Source of the DNA: CAZOVB01 sp964583095
GTDB taxonomy: Bacteria; Planctomycetota; Phycisphaerae; SM23-33
Assembly: GCA_964583095.1 (NCBI GenBank)
Contig: CAZOVB010000019.1
Location: 11,720 to 75,719, forward strand
DNA length: 64,000 bases
Direction of reading: 5' to 3'
A program made the position numbers and the translations under genes. Below, in pieces: positions 41,453-50,016 of this stretch. Numbering within the stretch: position 1 is the first letter of the stretch; each line of letters begins with the position of its first letter. The notes below the pieces were generated by a model that saw nothing but the letters and a program-made list of their open reading frames with translations, was not told the origin of the DNA and did not search any database.

Positions 41453-44400
41453 ATGCGAAATCTCTCAAAGACCTCCTGCCTCTTTGCCGCTGTATTGCTG
41501 CTTCTGTCTCCTGCCCGGGCGGACGATGCGCCGGAGAGCTTTGACCCTCTGGAAAATGCCTCTGCAGGGAGGCTCGATCAACTGCTGAAGCAAACGGATA
41601 TCGACCGGACGACCCGCGCCCTGGAAGACATCGCACACACCTGGGCAAAGAGCCATCCGCAGACGGGGGAGAATCTGAAGCAATGGCTGCGGATCTCCAA
41701 GGCCGCCCAGGCGCTTGGGCCCGGACTTCGCGAAGGCCAGGAAGATGCCCTGGCCGCTGCGGAGCGACTGCTGCGTTTCCAGCGAGAAGCTCTGCTGGCC
41801 AATCCGGCCATCGACTTCGAGAAGATCCTGGTCGTTCACTCCGCCGAGAAGATCGATTTCCCCCGCAACTGGCGCAGTGCCTCCAGCATCCGGAAGAACA
41901 ATCAGAGGGACAGAATTGCTGTTATCGACCTGCGATCCGGACAGGGCCGCACCGTCTACAAGCCCGAGAAGCCGGTAGCTGTGCGCCACATCGACCTGGA
42001 CTATTCCGGGCGCAGGATCCTTTTTTCGATGCCCGGGCCGGAGGATATGGACTTGAGCCTTTGGCAGATTGATCGGGATGGTTCGGGACTCGAATGCCTG
42101 ACTCCCGAGGAACCCTCCCCGGTCCAGTGCTACGATGGATGCTGGCTCCCCGATGGAAACATCATCTTCTGCACCAATGCCAACTACCAGGGCGTACCGT
42201 GCGTGGGGGGACGCGACCAGGTGAGCAACCTGGCCCGTCTGGATGTCCAGACCGGGCGAATCCGCCTGCTGTGTTACGACCAGGACCACAATTGGAATCC
42301 GACGGTTCGCAATGACGGCAGGGTCATGTACCTTCGGTGGGAATATGCCGATACCCCGCATTACTTTACGCGGCTGATGATGTCGATGAACCCCGACGGT
42401 ACCAACCAGCGGGAATACTACGGATCGAACAGTTACTGGCCAAACGGCATCTTCTTTTCCAGGCCCATCCCGGGCGATCCGACTCGCTTCGTGGGAGTGG
42501 TGACGGGGCACCACGATATCTCCCGTCAAGGCCAGATGATCGTCTTCGACCCGGCCAAGGGCCGCAAGGAGGCCCAGGGCGCAATCACCCGCATCGGCTT
42601 CGACAAGCCAAAGATCGAGCCGATCATCGCCGATGGCCTGGTAGGAAGAACCTGGCCCCTGTTTGTGCATCCCTACCCGATAGGCCGGGAAGACGACAAT
42701 CGCGGGGCGGGGAAGTACTTCCTGGCAGCGCGCAGGCTGCATCGCGAAAGTGACCGTATGGGTATCTACCTCGTCGACGTGTTCGACAATCAGGTCCTTC
42801 TGGCTGAAAGCAAGGTCGGCTCGCTGTTCGAACCGATTCCTCTCAAGTCTCGTCGTCGGCCCACGGCCATTCCAAGCCGCGTGGACCTGCAGAAGGACCA
42901 CGCGACCGTGTACCTGACGGACGTCTACGCCGGCGACGGCCTGAAAGGGGTTCCCCGCGGGACGGTAAAGCAATTGCGTATATTTACGTACAACTACGGT
43001 TACTGGCGGGGCCCGGCCGGGCACGATCTGATCGGAATGGAAAGCAGTTGGGAGCCGAAGGTCCTGCTTGGCACCGTGCCGGTCGAGCCGGATGGTTCGG
43101 CGAGTTTTCGTGTGCCGGCGAATCTTCCCATCGCCGTCCAGCCGCTGGATGAAGAGGGAGCCGCAGTGCAGTTGATGCGCAGTTGGTTTGTCGCTCAGCC
43201 CGGGGAGTTCGTCTCCTGCACGGGCTGCCACGAAAACCAGAACCAGGCGGCCTTGAGTCGCACGAACCTGGCCGCCCAGCGATCCCCGTCCTCGATCCAG
43301 CCCTGGAAGGGCCCGGCCAGGGGCTTTGGATTTGCAAGGGAAGTTCAACCCGTATTGGATCGCTATTGTGCAGGCTGTCATGACGGCAGTAAGAAGGGGC
43401 GCCCGAACCTCGCAGATGCCTCCAGAGGCCCCAAGGGCTTCAGCAATTCCTACCACGCTCTGCATCGCTATGTGCGTCGCGGGGGACCCGAGGATGACTA
43501 TTACGTGCTCGAGCCCATGGAGTATCACGCCGCGACCAGCGAACTGGTGCAACTGCTCAAGAAAGGCCATCACGGCGTGCAACTGGACAGGCAGTCCTGG
43601 GAGGCCCTGTACACCTGGATCGACTTCAACGCGCCCTACTTCGCCAACTGGCTGGAGGTCTCGGGCCGGGCGGCCCGGAGTCACGAAATCCGGATGAAAC
43701 TGCGTCAGCGGTACGTCAGCAATCCCGTAGATCTTGAGTACGTTCCGGAACTGCCCCTGAAGCGGGCCGCCTTCAAACCTCCCGCGGCGAATATCGCAGC
43801 CGCCGTCAGGGCTGTCAAGATCCCCCAATGGCCGCTGAAGCCGAAAGATGTTGCCGACCTTCGTGAGAAACTTCCCGAGCCAAGGGAGGCATCCCTCGTC
43901 CTGGGCAAGGATGCAAAGGGAGGGGAGGTCAAGCTGGAACTGGTTCGCATTCCGGCAGGAAAGTTCGTCATGGGCTCTCTGGACGGTGCACCCAACGAAA
44001 GGCCCGTAGCCGTCGCCTCGATCGATCGACCTTTCTGGATGGCCAGGTACGAGATCACCAATCGCCTCTATGCGATGTTCGATGCCCGCCACGACAGTCG
44101 ATACATCGACATGCGAGGCAAAGACCACAAGGTCCCCGGCTATCGAGCCAACGAGCCGGATCAGCCGGTAATCCGGGTGCGGTGGCACGAAGCCCAGGCC
44201 TTCTGTGACTGGCTGACCGAGAGGACCGGGATGCGATTCTCCCTGCCTACCGAAGCCCAGTGGGAATGGGCTTGCAGGGCCGGAAGCGATCAGCCCATGT
44301 ATTACGGCACCGTGCAGGAGGACTTCTCGAAACTCGAAAACCTGGCCGACGCTTCGTTGACCAAAATGGTCCTGAAGTCCATGATGAAGATAAAGCCCGA

Positions 44401-44773
44401 CCCCAAGGCGTTTGAGACCTTCCTGCCCAAGGCGCCCGATATCCACGACGGGCACATGGTCCCCGCTGCGGTAGGAAGCTATCGCCCCAATGCCTTCGGC
44501 CTGTATGACATGCACGGGAATGTCTGCGAGTGGACGCGGTCCTTGCACCGACCCTATCCCTATAATGGAAGCGACGGTCGGGAAGACCCGGCGGCTGAGG
44601 GCAAACGCGTGGTGCGAGGCGGGTCCTGGAGACACCGCCCGAGTTGGGCTACCTCGTCGATTCGATGGGGCTACGAGCCGTGGCAAGCCCCGGCCCTGGT
44701 GGGCTTCCGCGTGGTATGCCAAGGACCTCTGCAACAGGCATCCTCGGGCCAAGAGGGCGAAACGGTCGACTGA
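41453..44773 (+). CDS. secreted multidomain protein: hydrazine-synthase-alpha-like middle, two CxxCH, FGE-like C-terminus lacking catalytic cysteines
   Basis: 1106 residues. A signal peptide ends near ARADD. Residues about 130-480 look like a TolB/WD-type propeller (RIAVIDLRSGQGR, LWQIDRDGSGLECL). The middle resembles the HzsA-mid domain common in planctomycetes, with PLDEEGAAVQLMRSWF. Two haem sites follow: CTGCH (589-593) and CAGCH (639-643). From about 823 to the end is an FGE-sulfatase/SUMF1 fold (RIPAGKFVMGS, LPTEAQWEWACRAG, MHGNVCEWT, VRGGSW, GFRVVC). The two catalytic cysteines of formylglycine-generating enzyme are replaced: after GGSW the aligned positions are His1061 and Ala1066. 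So it is probably not a sulfatase maturase but a binding module on a periplasmic haem protein. Confidence 0.82.
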   Translation: MRNLSKTSCLFAAVLLLLSPARADDAPESFDPLENASAGRLDQLLKQTDIDRTTRALEDIAHTWAKSHPQTGENLKQWLRISKAAQALGPGLREGQEDALAAAERLLRFQREALLANPAIDFEKILVVHSAEKIDFPRNWRSASSIRKNNQRDRIAVIDLRSGQGRTVYKPEKPVAVRHIDLDYSGRRILFSMPGPEDMDLSLWQIDRDGSGLECLTPEEPSPVQCYDGCWLPDGNIIFCTNANYQGVPCVGGRDQVSNLARLDVQTGRIRLLCYDQDHNWNPTVRNDGRVMYLRWEYADTPHYFTRLMMSMNPDGTNQREYYGSNSYWPNGIFFSRPIPGDPTRFVGVVTGHHDISRQGQMIVFDPAKGRKEAQGAITRIGFDKPKIEPIIADGLVGRTWPLFVHPYPIGREDDNRGAGKYFLAARRLHRESDRMGIYLVDVFDNQVLLAESKVGSLFEPIPLKSRRRPTAIPSRVDLQKDHATVYLTDVYAGDGLKGVPRGTVKQLRIFTYNYGYWRGPAGHDLIGMESSWEPKVLLGTVPVEPDGSASFRVPANLPIAVQPLDEEGAAVQLMRSWFVAQPGEFVSCTGCHENQNQAALSRTNLAAQRSPSSIQPWKGPARGFGFAREVQPVLDRYCAGCHDGSKKGRPNLADASRGPKGFSNSYHALHRYVRRGGPEDDYYVLEPMEYHAATSELVQLLKKGHHGVQLDRQSWEALYTWIDFNAPYFANWLEVSGRAARSHEIRMKLRQRYVSNPVDLEYVPELPLKRAAFKPPAANIAAAVRAVKIPQWPLKPKDVADLREKLPEPREASLVLGKDAKGGEVKLELVRIPAGKFVMGSLDGAPNERPVAVASIDRPFWMARYEITNRLYAMFDARHDSRYIDMRGKDHKVPGYRANEPDQPVIRVRWHEAQAFCDWLTERTGMRFSLPTEAQWEWACRAGSDQPMYYGTVQEDFSKLENLADASLTKMVLKSMMKIKPDPKAFETFLPKAPDIHDGHMVPAAVGSYRPNAFGLYDMHGNVCEWTRSLHRPYPYNGSDGREDPAAEGKRVVRGGSWRHRPSWATSSIRWGYEPWQAPALVGFRVVCQGPLQQASSGQEGETVD

Positions 44774-44877
44774 GTCGGGTGTTTCTCCTTCGAGCATAGC
44801 CGGGCCCGTCTGACGATGAGATCGAGTTGATCGATCTGCCGGCGGGTTCAACACAGCCTGAAAGGAAAACACAGAAC

Positions 44878-45813
44878 ATGCAGAATGTCGCCCTGGCTGA
44901 GGATCTCAAGCCTTCCTGTTTCTGCCTGGGGACGGCGGATTTCGGCGCCAAGGTCGGCCCGGAGCAGGCCGCAGCGCTGATCGAACGTTTTCGTGATGCA
45001 GGGGGCAACTTCCTGGATACCGCCCATTGCTACGCCTTCTGGGGCGAGGAGGGCGATGGCAGCAGCGAAAGATCCCTGGCTGGCTACTTCCGGCGCAACG
45101 GCGGCCGGGAGGAGATGATCGTCGCCACAAAGGGAGGGCACCCTGGCGTCCACACCTACCGCCGACCCGAGGGGCCTCATCTGGCCCCGGAGCGAATCCA
45201 GGCCGACTTGTCGGACAGCCTGTTGCGGCTCGAGCAGGAGCGCATCGATCTGTACTGGCTCCACCGGGATGAACCCGAACGAGGCGTGGAGGAGATCATC
45301 GACTACCTCAACGAGTTCGTCGCGCAAGGTCGAATCGCCCATTTCGGGGCCAGCAACTGGAGCGTGGAGCGAATCGAAGCCGCCAACCGCTACGCAGACA
45401 AGGCCGGAAAGCAGGGATTTGTCGCCTCCCAGCCGCACTGGAACCTGGCCTGGGTCGAGCCGAAGGCCAAGCACGCTTCTCATTTTCTCCGCGAAGACGG
45501 CATCGCCTGGCACGAGCAGACCGGCTTGCCCGTGGTCTGTTACTCAGCCGCAGCCCAGGGGTTCTTCTCCACGGGCGAGCCGGGCAAACGCTATGACAAC
45601 CCCCTCAGCCGTCAGCGCCTGACCAGGGCCCGGCAGCTCGCCCAGCAGCTCGGCGCATCGCCCGGGCAGATCGCGCTGGCCTGGCTCAGGAGTCAGGAAT
45701 TCCCCGTAATCCCCATCCTGGGCTCGACCAACCCGGAGCATCTCAAGAAGAACCTCCAGGCCGAAGAGCTGACTCTCACCTCCCAGCAGCGCCAGTGGCT
45801 CAGTGAAGGGTAG
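44878..45813 (+). CDS. aldo/keto reductase
   Basis: 311 residues from an ATG with AAGGA upstream; an earlier in-frame start is less supported. Catalytic set is visible: Asp in NFLDTAHCY, Tyr in CYAFWGEE, Lys in VATKGG and His in YWLHRDEP. The NADPH end is IPILGSTNPEHLKKN. TIM-barrel, cytoplasmic, reducing a sugar or aldehyde. The following hydrolase starts three bases after its stop, so the two share a transcript. Confidence 0.88.
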   Translation: MQNVALAEDLKPSCFCLGTADFGAKVGPEQAAALIERFRDAGGNFLDTAHCYAFWGEEGDGSSERSLAGYFRRNGGREEMIVATKGGHPGVHTYRRPEGPHLAPERIQADLSDSLLRLEQERIDLYWLHRDEPERGVEEIIDYLNEFVAQGRIAHFGASNWSVERIEAANRYADKAGKQGFVASQPHWNLAWVEPKAKHASHFLREDGIAWHEQTGLPVVCYSAAAQGFFSTGEPGKRYDNPLSRQRLTRARQLAQQLGASPGQIALAWLRSQEFPVIPILGSTNPEHLKKNLQAEELTLTSQQRQWLSEG

Positions 45814-45816
45814 ACC

Positions 45817-46632
45817 ATGTTGCCCTGGTGGGGATCGATCCTCGGCGCCGTTGCGCTGCTCTACAGCCTGCCGCGCATTGCGGGCCTCCTGCGACGCGGC
45901 GCTTCGGAGCAGGGCGATCCGGAGGGGGGAATCGTCGTTTTCGCCGAATCGCTTCGATGGGCCGGAATCTTCTGGGGCAGGAAGTCCGCCAATCACGCTC
46001 TAAGGCAGGCTGGCTTCAAGGGACGGTTCCTCTTCTGGAAATGGGACCCGACCTGGCGGGCGGTCCTGATTCTTCCAACCATTGCCTCGCCACGATTTCT
46101 TGAATTCCAGTCGCTGCGTCTTGCGCGAAAGCTTCTGCAACTCCGCCGCGATCATCCACAAGCCAAGCTGCACCTGATGGGCTATTCCTGCGGTGGGTTC
46201 CTGGCCGTCCGCGCCCTGGAACTCCTGGCCGGCCGTGTGCAGGTGGAAAGCTGCGTGCTGCTGGCGGCGGCGTTCTCACCATGGCGGGATCTGCGCCCCG
46301 CGGCGAAATCCTGCCGAGGCAGAATCGTCATGAATCACTCCTGCCTGGACGTTGTTGTCGGTGTGGGCACGGTGCTTACCGGCACGGCCGACCGGATTCA
46401 CTGCCCCTCGGTTGGGGCCATCGGTTACAAGGGGCCCCGGTGCGACCGCCTGAGAGACCTGGCCTGGAAGCCGGCGTGGATCCGCCATGGGCACTGGGGC
46501 GGGCACTTCTCCGCGCCCGCCCGGGACCATCTCCGCCAGGACATCCTTCCGCTGACCTGCCTTGCAGCCAAGGCGGATTCAGCTTCGTCGACAGCCGGAA
46601 TCTGTCCCTGTCACTTCGACCAGCCGAGCTGA
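45817..46632 (+). CDS. alpha/beta-hydrolase-like protein
   Basis: 271 residues. An N-terminal hydrophobic stretch (about 1-24) may anchor it. The nucleophile elbow is LMGYSCGGF, a GxSxG form, on the usual strand-turn-helix. A possible His is in HGHWGGHF near the end. I cannot place the acid with confidence. Co-transcribed with the aldo/keto reductase. Its last 22 bases overlap the end of the convergent epimerase gene, so one of the two stop regions may be longer than in relatives. Substrate unknown. Confidence 0.65.
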   Translation: MLPWWGSILGAVALLYSLPRIAGLLRRGASEQGDPEGGIVVFAESLRWAGIFWGRKSANHALRQAGFKGRFLFWKWDPTWRAVLILPTIASPRFLEFQSLRLARKLLQLRRDHPQAKLHLMGYSCGGFLAVRALELLAGRVQVESCVLLAAAFSPWRDLRPAAKSCRGRIVMNHSCLDVVVGVGTVLTGTADRIHCPSVGAIGYKGPRCDRLRDLAWKPAWIRHGHWGGHFSAPARDHLRQDILPLTCLAAKADSASSTAGICPCHFDQPS

Positions 46633-47468
46633 GACAGCCAGCCCTGGAAGGTCCACCCTGGATTGTAACCCAGTTTCTTCCTGGCCTTGTCGATCCGGTA
46701 GGTGCGGGTGATGGGCTTGGGTTCCACGTCGGCCTTTCTCAGGACGTCGGCCGCACCGGGCCAGTGTCGCTCGACGACGTCCATCGGGGCATCGAGCAAC
46801 TGCTGGTTTTCCTCGGGCGTAAACGGGACGCCCGAGTTGACATTGAAGGCTTCACAGTTGCCTTCCGGCTCGTAGTCCATCGCGAGGCGCGTGGCCTGGG
46901 CCACGTCGTCGCAGTGCAGCCGATTCAGCAGGAAGGACCATGTGACTTCCGGCTTGGCGTTGAAATGCCCGGGACGCAGAATGACGATCTTCAGATCGTG
47001 ATTGTGGGCATAGAACCTGCACTGGGCTTCGCAGAGCTGCTTGGTGAGCCCGTAGTACTGGACAGCCGTCTGCGGGGGAGTTGTTTCGTCGATCACCCCG
47101 CCGGCATCGCCGTACCATGCGACTGAACTGATGTAGATGAGCTTCTTGACGCCGGCCTCGAGACAGGCGCGAAGCACGTTGCGCATCCCGTTGACATTGA
47201 CATCGAAGTACACGTCGTACGCGTCGGTTCTCTTTGCATCGAAGGGCAGTTGCGCATGCAGATTGGCGGTGTGAATCACCGTGTTCATCCACTGGGTGTT
47301 GCTGCGAAGCGTGTTGAAATCGCTTATCGACGCGTGGACACAGTCGGTCGGGTAGGGCATCGCCCGTTGATCCAGAGCGCGAACGGAAAAACCTTCTTCC
47401 AGAAGGTCGGGGACGAGTTTGCGGCACAGCGTGCCCGCCGCGCCGGTTACAAGAACTGTCTTTGCCAT
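46611..47468 (-). CDS. NAD-dependent epimerase/dehydratase (extended SDR)
   Basis: 285 residues. Nucleotide-binding turn TGAAGTLCRKL near the N-terminus (Gly pattern TGxxGxxx), YISSVAWYG with the active-site Ser, and the Tyr-Lys pair in YYGLTKQL. The C-terminal half carries substrate-binding residues typical of nucleotide-sugar epimerases. The start has GGAG in good position. Divides a plus-strand hydrolase unit from the AraC gene on the same strand 27 bases upstream; the AraC and epimerase genes may be one transcript. Confidence 0.85.
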   Translation of the reverse strand: MAKTVLVTGAAGTLCRKLVPDLLEEGFSVRALDQRAMPYPTDCVHASISDFNTLRSNTQWMNTVIHTANLHAQLPFDAKRTDAYDVYFDVNVNGMRNVLRACLEAGVKKLIYISSVAWYGDAGGVIDETTPPQTAVQYYGLTKQLCEAQCRFYAHNHDLKIVILRPGHFNAKPEVTWSFLLNRLHCDDVAQATRLAMDYEPEGNCEAFNVNSGVPFTPEENQQLLDAPMDVVERHWPGAADVLRKADVEPKPITRTYRIDKARKKLGYNPGWTFQGWLSQLGWSK

Positions 47469-47495
47469 GGGGTATCTCCGGGTTGGGATGAGGGT

Positions 47496-48374
47496 TCAAG
47501 ACTCGTCGGCCTGATGCCGGCCGGCCTGTTTTCGGAACTCGTTGGGACGGATGTTGTACATGTTCTTGAAGACATTTGAAAAGTAAAACTCATTGCAGAA
47601 TCCGCAGGCGCGTGCGATCTGGAACAGGGTCGCCGTCGAGCCGAGAAGCATCTGCTGGGCCTGGTCGAGGCGGATCGACTCCAGATACCGCATCGGGGAC
47701 TGTCCGGTGACCTGGCGGAACAGGTGGGCGAACCGGCTGGCCGAGAGGTGAACCGTCGAAGCCAGGTCCTGCACCGTGAGCTTCTTGCCGAAGTCCTGCT
47801 TCATGATGCCCACCGCCTTGAGAACCCGTGGATCTTCGGCAGGGGGGTGTGAGCGGGGATTGGCCTCTTCCATCCAGAGCAAGGCCTTGTGGATCAGGTT
47901 CATGCACAGATCGATCCTCCTGACAGGACTGCGCCGAAAGTAGCAATTCAGAAGCTCCTCAATGGCCAGCGTGACACGTTCCCATATGTCCGCATCCTGG
48001 ATTCGAAGACGCCGGGCCCCGCCGGGCCTCTCGGGCCAGTTCAGCAGGGAACCAAAGACCCCGACCGACTTGAGAGCGATCCAGCGATGCTCCCACTGCC
48101 AATCTTCAAGCTGGACAATGTGCATCGGCACGCCGGGGGCATACAGGAGCGCATCCTGTGGCTGCACCTCGAACTGATCGGGGCCCGGATCCACCAGGGC
48201 CTTGCCCGTGAGGCTCAGCTGTAGAATCCAGCCGGAGTGGATGCGGTTGAGCCCCTGGGGGTGGTCGCGCGTCAGCAGGCTCCTGCCGATGACGATCGGG
48301 GCGGCAAAACCGTGAAATTCCAGAGGCTGACCTGCCACGACAGCAGGATACCGTATGGGTACGGAAGCATGCAA
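47496..48374 (-). CDS. AraC-family transcriptional regulator
   Basis: 292 residues. The N-terminal half is a cupin-type sensor (DALLYAPGVPMHIV). The C-terminal DNA-binding domain has two helix-turn-helix units: LTVQDLASTVHLSASRFAHL and LFQIARACGFCNEFYFSNVF, ending in the conserved RPNEFRK. The start codon appears to be TTG at 48374 with AAGGGA five bases upstream. Divergent from the glycosidase-like gene by only 62 bases, so it probably controls the sugar genes on the right as well as the epimerase. Confidence 0.87.
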   Translation of the reverse strand: MHASVPIRYPAVVAGQPLEFHGFAAPIVIGRSLLTRDHPQGLNRIHSGWILQLSLTGKALVDPGPDQFEVQPQDALLYAPGVPMHIVQLEDWQWEHRWIALKSVGVFGSLLNWPERPGGARRLRIQDADIWERVTLAIEELLNCYFRRSPVRRIDLCMNLIHKALLWMEEANPRSHPPAEDPRVLKAVGIMKQDFGKKLTVQDLASTVHLSASRFAHLFRQVTGQSPMRYLESIRLDQAQQMLLGSTATLFQIARACGFCNEFYFSNVFKNMYNIRPNEFRKQAGRHQADES

Positions 48375-48436
48375 TATTTCCCTTCTTCCCCGGTCCCGAT
48401 ACGATTGGAGCCATTGCCAACTACACAGGACACGAC

Positions 48437-49183
48437 ATGAAGAAACCGCCGGAAGGGATGAAGTTTTCGCTGCGAGTCGGGTTCGGCCTCTGGCACGATC
48501 CCACCAGACGTTCGCAGTTGATCCACATGCTGGGGCGCTATCCGAACCTGATCTCCGATGTCTGGCTCTTCACCGCCTACGAACACGGCGTTCTGCACCT
48601 GGATGAGCTCGCCCGCAGGTGCCGCGTGCTTGCCGAGGCGATCAAGGACTTCCGCAAGGTCGTGGCTCGGGCCGGAATCAACCACCTGGGAACCGCCGGA
48701 CACGGAAGCGAAAGAGTCTGCCATCCCCTGGATGAGCCCTGGCAGGAGCTGGTGGGAATCAACGGCAAGACGGGAGGCTACTGCTTCAGTGATCCCAGGT
48801 TTCTGAACCACATCAAGGACGCCTACCAACTGCTGGCTTCTGCCGGGCCGGACTTCATCTGGATCGACGACGACGTCCGGATGGAAGCACGGGCCGGGGC
48901 AGGGCTTTGCTGTTTCTGCTCCAACTGCCTGGAAGAGTTCTCCAGGCAAAGCGGAAAACAATGGACACGCGACGGCCTGCTCGAAGCCTTCAACAGCAGC
49001 GACACCCACCAGGCTGTGACGCTGAGGCGAGAGTGGATCCAGCACAATCGCAGGCACCTTGCCGGCATGCTGGGGACCATCCGCCGGGCCGTGGATGAAG
49101 TCAAGCCTCACCTGCCCCTGGGGCTGATGATCTTGAACCGGGAGGAGACTGGGCCCGGGCCCCGCAGATGGGCTCGGACATGA
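48437..49183 (+). CDS. N-terminal part of a split glycosidase-like protein
   Basis: 248 residues, cytoplasmic. The start is a beta/alpha-barrel of the GH42/GH-A style in which the likely active-site strand reads FIWIDDDVRM, followed by a Cys cluster CCFCSNCLEEF that could bind zinc. The frame ends abruptly after a low-complexity GPGPRRWART, and the next gene starts inside that stop (ATGA). Related planctomycete and Lentisphaerae proteins that I know of this type are single chains, so the break is probably a frameshift or internal deletion. If coupled translation is real, the two parts could still make a two-chain protein. Divergent from AraC. Confidence 0.6.
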   Translation: MKKPPEGMKFSLRVGFGLWHDPTRRSQLIHMLGRYPNLISDVWLFTAYEHGVLHLDELARRCRVLAEAIKDFRKVVARAGINHLGTAGHGSERVCHPLDEPWQELVGINGKTGGYCFSDPRFLNHIKDAYQLLASAGPDFIWIDDDVRMEARAGAGLCCFCSNCLEEFSRQSGKQWTRDGLLEAFNSSDTHQAVTLRREWIQHNRRHLAGMLGTIRRAVDEVKPHLPLGLMILNREETGPGPRRWART

Positions 49184-49977
49184 ACTACTTCCAGCAGATG
49201 TTCACTTGCGGGTTGTCCCAGGCGTACCAGAGCGAGAATGCCTCGGTGGTCCTCCTGTCACAGGAGGGCGCGCGCGAACTGGAGGACGATCAGCTCCAGC
49301 AAGCTCTCTCGGCGGGCGCGTTCACCGATGCCGACGCCCTGGCCACCCTGATCCGCAGGGGCTTTGGAGACCTGCTGGGCTTTGCTCCGGGCGAGTACCT
49401 GGCCGAAGACGGAACCGAGCGGTTCTGCGAAGATCCGATCAACGGCCCCTTCGCCGGATGGAATCGGAACTGTCGAAAGTGGTTCTGCGGGGGAGGCATG
49501 CAGTTGCTGATTCCCCAGGCCGGGGCCCGGGAGATTTCCCGATTCATCGACTACTGCCAGGAAGACCGCGGAACGGTCAGCGGCGTCTTCGAGAATCGTC
49601 TTGGCGGGAGGGTCTATATCTCCGGATACTACCCGTGGATTCGCCTGCTGAGCAAAGCCAAGTTCACCCAGATCCGCAGGATCATGCAGTGGCTCAGTCA
49701 CGACCGCCTGGATGGCTGGGTGGAGAGCTTCCACCGAACCGCTCTCTGGACCTACGCCGGCCCGGAGAAATGCGACCTGGCGGTGGTGATGAACACCTCG
49801 CTGGACGAGATTTCCGACGTGCAGGTTCTGCTTCGAAGGCCCTGCAGGCATATGCAACTGATCACCGACGCGGGGGAGCGACAACCGCTCGCTCCGGCCG
49901 GGGGGCAGGGGGGCTATACAAGATACATCCTCCCCCGCCTGGGCGTGTGGCGAAGCGCGATCCTTCAGGATGCATGA
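49180..49977 (+). CDS. C-terminal part of the split glycosidase-like protein
   Basis: About 265 residues, starting at ATG 49180 that overlaps the preceding stop, or at 49168. There is no ribosome site, only coupling. The opening MNYFQQMFTCGLSQAYQSENASVVLL reads as the middle of a larger protein. The segment ALSAGAFTDADALATLIRRG matches a glutaminase-like/trimerisation domain of barrel glycosidases. The end is a beta-sandwich closing domain. This would be the rest of the enzyme of the previous gene; in intact relatives I would expect additional barrel strands between the two. Confidence 0.55.
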   Translation: MNYFQQMFTCGLSQAYQSENASVVLLSQEGARELEDDQLQQALSAGAFTDADALATLIRRGFGDLLGFAPGEYLAEDGTERFCEDPINGPFAGWNRNCRKWFCGGGMQLLIPQAGAREISRFIDYCQEDRGTVSGVFENRLGGRVYISGYYPWIRLLSKAKFTQIRRIMQWLSHDRLDGWVESFHRTALWTYAGPEKCDLAVVMNTSLDEISDVQVLLRRPCRHMQLITDAGERQPLAPAGGQGGYTRYILPRLGVWRSAILQDA

Positions 49978-50016
49978 GGCGACGTCCCCCAGGCGCAACA
50001 GGAGAACAGCAGGCAA

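Noticed and set aside
41465..44872. 1135-residue minus-strand frame
   Set aside because: Antisense to the 1106-residue secreted protein with signal peptide, CxxCH sites and FGE framework. No recognisable motif in the antisense frame.
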